From Gnetum montanum (Eukaryota; Streptophyta; Gnetopsida; Gnetales; Gnetaceae), in assembly GCA_015680685.1 (NCBI GenBank), contig MNCI01016599.1, forward strand, positions 288,666 to 352,665: 64,000 nucleotides of DNA, written 5' to 3'. The notes beneath the pieces were generated by a model. The model did no database searches and was not told where the DNA came from. It worked only from the letters and a program-made list of their open reading frames with translations. Positions 58,746 through 64,000 of this stretch are shown one piece after another. The translations under genes and the position numbers were made by a program. The number at the start of each line of letters is the position of its first letter. Position 1 is the stretch's first letter.

Positions 58746-59950
58746 GGTAATAGTGCACAATAGGGGATGCCACGTACATTAATTAAGGTTGACTGATGAA
58801 TCATCATTTGGCTGAGATATCGTAGATGCTACATTGCATCTATGTTGTAGCATCCCTGTCGATGTGTCTTAGTTGGCTGCTATGTTGTAGATGCTACATC
58901 ACATCTACAATGTTGCATCTGTTTAATAAAGTCAATTTTTATTCACCTACGATATTGTAACTACGATATTGTATCTATGATGTTGTATATTCGATATCAT
59001 AGCACATCCTACGACATTGTAGATCTGATATTGCAAGATGTGTGCAGCCTATAAATACAACACGTGGGTGCACAGATTCGCATGAGTTTCATTCCATCCT
59101 TAGGTAGATTCTTGCAATTTCGTTTTGTAGTTTTAGCGATAAAGTGAATGCTTGCAGTGTTGTGTTGAGCAGTTGTATAGAATCTTTATTTGAGTGAAGT
59201 GTACTTGGGCATAGTTCATGATCGAACATAAAAATCGAGATTGATTTTCATCATTGCAATATCCACTTAGTTTTACTATTTTACATAGCATAGTTTTTAC
59301 TGTTTTCTTAGTTTAATTATTTACATTTCCAAGTACTTTACTTTACTTGTTTATTAGTAAAGCGGAATGAGTACGATTAGTTTCAAGTCTTTAAGTGTAA
59401 TCGTTTGGTAATCCCAGTAGCATTATGACTTAGTTCATCTAGTAGCATAACGCTTGGTAACCTAGTAATGATTACATGAGCCCAAGACATGTACGGTAAG
59501 CCAGGATCATATGCTTATCACTCTAGGCTAGAGTAGATTTACATTACTGTCATTACTTAGACTTAGGATTAAATTTCATTTTCAATTATGTTTATCACTA
59601 GGAGTAAAATGAGCCTAATAACATCAATTATCATATGTCTTACTTTGGACTAAATCATACATGACAAAGCTACCACTAGTCCAAGTTGGAAGACAACATC
59701 CTATGATCAATGCTTAACAATCTAGATGCTACAACTAGTCCTATCCACGAAATTTGACTGAATCATGTGTGAATGCCATTGATTTGTATGGTTGGGCGTA
59801 GGGGTACCCACTGCTCATCACTGACCTATTTTTACCCATGATAAAAGGCCATTTTCATCTTTATGTCATCATGATGCATGCATCGTTGATATTTTTTATG
59901 GCCTTCCTGATTCTTTCTCTTCTTCTAGATTCTTCCAACTAAAAAGATAA
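58746..59950 (+). repeat. Left terminal inverted repeat, split by a solo LTR
   Basis: Shares GGGATGCC (about 58764-58771), then after the LTR CTGACCTA, TTTTACCCRTGATAAAA, TTTCATCTTTATGTCATCATG and GCATCGTTGATATTTTTT with the right end in inverted order. The similarity fades near 59950. Confidence 0.75.
58794..59820 (+). mobile_element. Solo LTR inside the left TIR, plus orientation
   Basis: TGATGAATCATC to GCTCATCA, 1,027 bp. Flanks TTGAC (58789-58793) and CTGAC (59821-59825). The uninterrupted right TIR has the single CTGAC, so it shows the empty site. U3 holds many GATATTGTA-like units (about 58815-59040); the TATA box is CCTATAAATACAAC (59049-59062). Confidence 0.85.
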
Positions 59951-60789
59951 GAATATATACGTATGATTTCCTACTTACCATATCCATGAGTGTTTTTTTT
60001 AAGGAACAATTTAAATAGAATTACTTTAAAGATTAAATATTCATCTGACATAGCTCAAGCCACCCATCATCACTAGTTTTAAAGATGGTGAAATCTTATT
60101 TAAAAATACAGATCACATGGTTTTGAAGTGAAAAGGAAAAAAATTTCTAAAATTTATGAGTTATGACTATATGAATTATCAATACCATAGAATATAAGCC
60201 ATTTGTTTTTCAATAACCAATTTAATTTAAACTAAATCAATTTGAAGTAAATATTATTGATTTAATAAATTATTTCTTAAAAAATATCCAATGTTAGTAA
60301 AGATTTGTCGTAATATCTTTCAAGGTTGCTAATTAATGGAGTTCATCAACCAAACCAAGAAAAAATATGCTATTCAACTTGGCTTTCTTCTTGTAATAAT
60401 CACATTATTTTGTTCAAGTAATTAGCTCATTGTTTTGCTAAGTAAGAAGCTATGAATTCAAGTCACACTTAATTATACTTGTGTGAATACATGTACTTGT
60501 TCAAATTATAATAACATACATTCAAGAGTATTCGATAAGTAGAAAACCTTAGAAATTATTTACAACTGTGATATTCCTAAGCATTAAGGATGTGTTGTAA
60601 TATCAAATTATTAATATTATAAACATAATCATAGAGATAGAAGTTACAACTTTCATAAAACAATCTTTATTATCAAATTTAGGTAAACTATTACATAAAT
60701 ATAAGAGAATTTAATTATGTCCTAGATTCTAAGTTGGAGGGAGATATGCAAAATTGAAGAATATGTTTAACAAGTATAAAAAATGCATC

Positions 60790-61650
60790 CTCTTTTTTTG
60801 GTGCAAATTTTCCTCTCCACATGTACTCTATTAGATATGAGTCATGTAGCTCTTGTCATGACCCATTTTGTGGAATATGAGCTTCTTGCCATATACTGTC
60901 AATTGTATTAGTATGAACACCTCTGTTTGGATCTTTAAAGTGCAATGAATGGTTCACCATTCTATAATCAACTTGAAGTTGATAAAGCCATTCTAAGTCA
61001 TAATTTTTTCACATATCACTCTATATAATGTTGCTAGATTTGATCCACTCATAAATGCAATCTATCAATGTTTCTTTGCATCTATTTGGAACAACTACCA
61101 AAAACATACTATTAAAAAATCTCATTTAGTTCCTCCAAATACCCAACAATCTAGCACACGTCTACCGCTATTGTATTTTCACTTGCCAAATTTTGATTCA
61201 TCAACCTTTATAATCTTTCTTGGACCTCTAATTTGCTATGGATTCTTCAACAAAACATTTCTACAAAAATTAAACCAATCAACTATTGTATGTTTAGATA
61301 CTTGATTCTAGACCTGCACATACTTATTGGAGCATATCTAGCTTCAAGCATACATAATCAATAAAATTGTTTTGATATCCAACTTTGAATTCTAGAACTA
61401 GGTTCCATGACAAATGTTTTCTTTAGTGTCATATTGAGAACATACAAATCTTAATCTTTCTTTTTTTAAAGCATCTCTTCTCATTTTCATTAGTATTTTG
61501 CAACTAGAGCAGATTTTTCCTGTAGGTAAAAGATCAAATCCTTGACAAAACTCAATACAATTTTGTAATTTTTTAGTTTTTCTATCAATATTTGCCTAGT
61601 CATGAAAGAATTTGGAAATACAAAACTAACAATTATGAATAAATTTATAT
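60790..61650 (-). pseudogene. ISXO2/IS1595 (Merlin-type) transposase relic
   Basis: Read on the minus strand, one frame with a few stops runs from about 61565 to 61115. It has a zinc-ribbon-like start (ICSSCKILMKMRRD, then FVCSQYD), then CHGT followed by a stop at the usual Trp and F, VSKHTIVDWFNFCRNV, and KIIKVDESKFGK with NSGRRVLDCWVFGG. After a frameshift near 61110 it continues FLVVVPNRCKETLIDCIYEW, SDM, KNYDLEWLYQL and VNHSLHFKDPNRGVHTNTID with SIWQ. These are the landmarks of the DDE-type ISXO2-like domain: first Asp in VDESKFG, second in SDM, third acidic position in NTID. Most stops are TAG or TGA at Trp, Arg or Gln positions. Total length of about 280 codons suits the family. Confidence 0.8.
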
Positions 61651-61699
61651 TTATTGATAATCTAGTACCACTTTGAATTAAAATATATATGGATAACAT

Positions 61700-62056
61700 A
61701 ACATGTATTTAAATTAAAGAAATTAAATATTGAAAATAATATATGGCATAACTAGGATGATGATGATGATATGACATAACTACTATATTAAACAATAAAA
61801 ATCTACTAAAAATAAAAGTATAAAAAACTTCTCAAATAAAAATAAATACCAAATTTCATTATTTCGAAAAAAGCAATTCTACCCTCTTCAACTCTTTAAA
61901 GTAACTCATATCCTTCAAGCAATTCTTCACCCTTTTAAGTTAACTCCCTAGTGCATCAAACAATAGTGTATATGGTAATTTAAAGGTTATTAATTTTTTT
62001 TTACATCTTTCCCCCCTTAGATTTTTTTCATAAAGATTTAGCACCATTTATTATAT
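61700..62056. other. Non-coding interior of the Merlin-like element
   Basis: AT-rich with a short GATGATGATGATGAT run near 61759-61773. No gene is seen. Confidence 0.5.
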
Positions 62057-62845
62057 TGATGAGCGGTGATGTACCCCTACACCCAACCATACGAATCATA
62101 AGCGTTCATGCACGATTTGGTCGAATTTCGTGGATGGGACTAGTTGCGGGATCTAGATCGCTATGCCTTGATCGCAGTTCGTTATCTTCCCACTTGGACT
62201 AGTGGTAGCTTTGTCACGTATGGTTTAGTCCAAAGTGAGGCATATGATTTTTATCATTTTATGTTTTATAAGTTTAATTGCCTACAACAAGAATGAAAGG
62301 TAAAGTAATTTAAGATCTAGTTCATTTACTGCCTAACTAGCCTAACACAAGTAACTACCCCACTTTCCTAAACACATACTAAACACATATAGCGCTGCTG
62401 GGCTACCAAACGTTAAGCGTTGCTAGGTTACCAAGCACTGCATGTATGCTCGAAGCAATCATGCTTGTGTTCATTAACAACTGGAAATTAATTGCTTAAC
62501 TGAAATGTAGTAAAGTAAAGTGCATGGAAGTAAAATGCATTTAAAGAGACATTAATCTATTCTCAGTGCTGCAAGGATTGTCAAAAGAGTTCATTTTTAT
62601 TTTTGTCACATTGTTGCACTTAGTTACATCAGTGTTCGAACAAAGAACCATACACACTTAAACTCCTTTTGTGGGCACTCAGAAAATATTCTAACTCTGG
62701 AGAAAATAAATTGCAAGAGCTTCACTACTCTGATTAGAAATTGCAAAAACTGATGCAAAATTGATTGGAAATTGTGAGCCAAAGTGCTATATTTATAGGC
62801 TAGCGTATACCCCTCGACATCGGAGCAGAAAAATGCACTTCATCA
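62057..62845 (-). mobile_element. Solo LTR inside the Merlin-like element
   Basis: TGATGAGCGGTGATG to CACTTCATCA, 789 bp. Flanks TATAT (62052-62056) and CATAT (62846-62850) are a 5-bp duplication with one change. The U3 motif array is reduced. Confidence 0.85.
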
Positions 62846-62994
62846 CATATGGTAAGTTTCTATTCACACTTATTTTTTTGAAATATATTGTTTAATTGAT
62901 TTAATGATTGTTAAAATGTACCAAAATGGAAACATTCTTATTAATGTGTTAAGATTAAACATAAAAGGAAAGTTTTAAAAGTTTCCAAATACAA

Positions 62995-63173
62995 AGCTTT
63001 TGAAATACAATTTTTAGTTTGGAGAATCTAAAAAGGGACTCATGAAGATCATAAAAAAATATCAACGATGCATACATCATGATGACATAAAGATGAAAGT
63101 AATTTTTTATCACGGGTAAAAGTTAGGTCAGCCTAGTCAATGGCGATGGCATCCCTTATTATGCATCGTTACC
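62995..63173 (-). repeat. Right terminal inverted repeat, uninterrupted
   Basis: Inverted match of 58746-59950 without the LTR. It ends GATGCATCGTTACC at 63173, followed by the presumed target duplication CACAAGAA. Confidence 0.75.
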
Positions 63174-64000
63174 CACAAGAATGGACAGCATCTTGTTTCG
63201 AAGAATCCAGAGCAGCTTGTTTCGATGAATTCCTATCTTATACATTTGTTACGACTTTCGTTGTAACTGCGTGGCTAACTCGTGACATTGACATAAAGTT
63301 GCCATAGATCTGAGGATCCCAGTACAACACTTGACACAAATAATTTCACATTCAACGTTGTCGGTGCAATGATAGTGGCATTTGGAATAAATGACGGATG
63401 TAGCAAATCAAGATCGTTAGGGGTAGCAAGCATGTATGGGTGCGTTTAATGTCTTGAAAAGCTAAGATGGTGAACCTTTAGTAATTCTTTGTCGGTTAAT
63501 ATTAATACGTAGTATGGATAAGTGATAGTGGTAGGGAGGAATTATTATTGGAAAGGAAAAACTAAAGGGCCTTCAGTTTTCATGCTAGTACAACTTAGGA
63601 CCCCATCACACACTTAAACTCTATACCCATTCTTTTAATGTTTGAATGCATACTTATTTTTATGCATGTGATTCCACATCCACCTGCTTTGCCTTGCATG
63701 CCTAGGGGATCAAGGTTAGAATTTCATGATTTTGGTCCAAAATAGGTTAATTTTTAATGTGAAGTATTATAAAAATGATTTTGGTGTAAAAAAGGTTAAT
63801 TTTTAATGTAAAGTATTATAAAAATGCTAAGATATGATGTCAATACGATAATTCGATATTTAAAAGGTATCACTTAATTTTAAATTAAATAGAAGTTTAA
63901 ATAAGAAAATAAGTGGATTTTAAAATTTTTCTATAATTTTTATCTTTTTATTATAAAATAACTTAATAATAATATATTTAATATTAATTTTCAGTTATAA
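63174..64000. other. Spacer, less repetitive, no gene seen
   Basis: The first 350 bp have a more even base composition than the transposon areas, with a short repeat of CTTGTTTCGA (63203 and 63231). I find no convincing ORF or splice pattern. Confidence 0.4.
63728..63825 (+). repeat. 49-bp tandem duplication
   Basis: GATTTTGGTNYAAAAWAGGT plus TTAATTTTTAATGTRAAGTA units run head to tail at 63728-63776 and 63777-63825 with about five differences. Confidence 0.8.

Larger units (their letters stand above)
58746..63173 (-). mobile_element. Merlin-like (ISXO2/IS1595-type) DNA transposon with long TIRs
   Basis: The left end (58746-58793 plus 59826-about 59950) and the reverse complement of the right end (63173 down to about 62995) match over roughly 170 bp, starting GGTAATAGTGCA and GGTAACGATGCA. 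The flanks CATCAGAA (58738-58745) and CACAAGAA (63174-63181) agree at 6 of 8 bases, which fits an old 8-bp target duplication. A transposase relic lies on the minus strand in the middle. Two solo LTRs of the local Athila-like family sit inside. Without them the element is about 2.6 kb. Confidence 0.7.

Noticed and set aside
58746-63173. Mutator-like element because of long terminal inverted repeats
   Set aside because: The flank duplication looks like 8 bp, not 9, and the transposase landmarks (VDESKFGK, VNHSLHFKDP) are of the ISXO2/IS1595 type.

Overview
This window is plant nuclear DNA, most likely from a flowering plant. The evidence is an AT-rich background packed with decayed plant-type retroelements: Athila-like Ty3/gypsy pol, a tRNA-Asp primer site and a plant LINE with an APE endonuclease. 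I see no convincing host gene. Almost every coding trace is a broken transposon gene, and the species cannot be named from the sequence alone. Single n characters at 20076, 22818, 23314 and 35084, and an N run at 53644-53766, mark contig joins, and some joins look wrong.

Layout. 1-3655: 5' part of a LINE on the minus strand. 3757-3847: a SINE. 4158-10880: element D, an Athila-like derivative that keeps a gag piece, a long coiled-coil ORF and its 5' LTR but has no pol and no 3' LTR. 10881-12868: AT-rich spacer with SINE-like units. 12869-21682: element F, a gag-only LTR element with TSD CCTAT, carrying a solo LTR (16542-17378). 21683-24231: spacer that may be an old copia LTR, containing an exact 1,294-bp duplication. 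24232-29785: element E, gag-only and on the plus strand. 30179-56917: element C, the only copy with protease, RT, RNase H and integrase, with TSD ATTAT. Two gag-protease elements are nested in C: A (41189-48183) in its gag and B (49685-56493, TSD ACAAT) in its 5' LTR. 56918-58745: spacer with a SINE. 58746-63173: a decayed DNA transposon with long terminal inverted repeats and an ISXO2/IS1595 (Merlin-type) transposase, broken by two solo LTRs. 63174-64000: spacer.

How the parts relate. A, B, C, D, E and the solo LTRs share LTR ends TGATG...CATCA, and A, B, C, E and F share the polypurine tract GTCATGGGGGTA or variants; a primer site matching the 3' end of tRNA-Asp is seen in A to F. Only C encodes pol, so the gag-only elements look like a non-autonomous group that depended on a C-like partner. 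C and D also carry a large 3' coiled-coil ORF behind an apparent internal TATA box and a splice-acceptor-like AG next to its ATG; in A and B that place holds a very small ORF. The Merlin-like transposon is the most unusual item, because that superfamily was described from animals and bacteria-related sequences and, to my knowledge, is not an established flowering-plant group.
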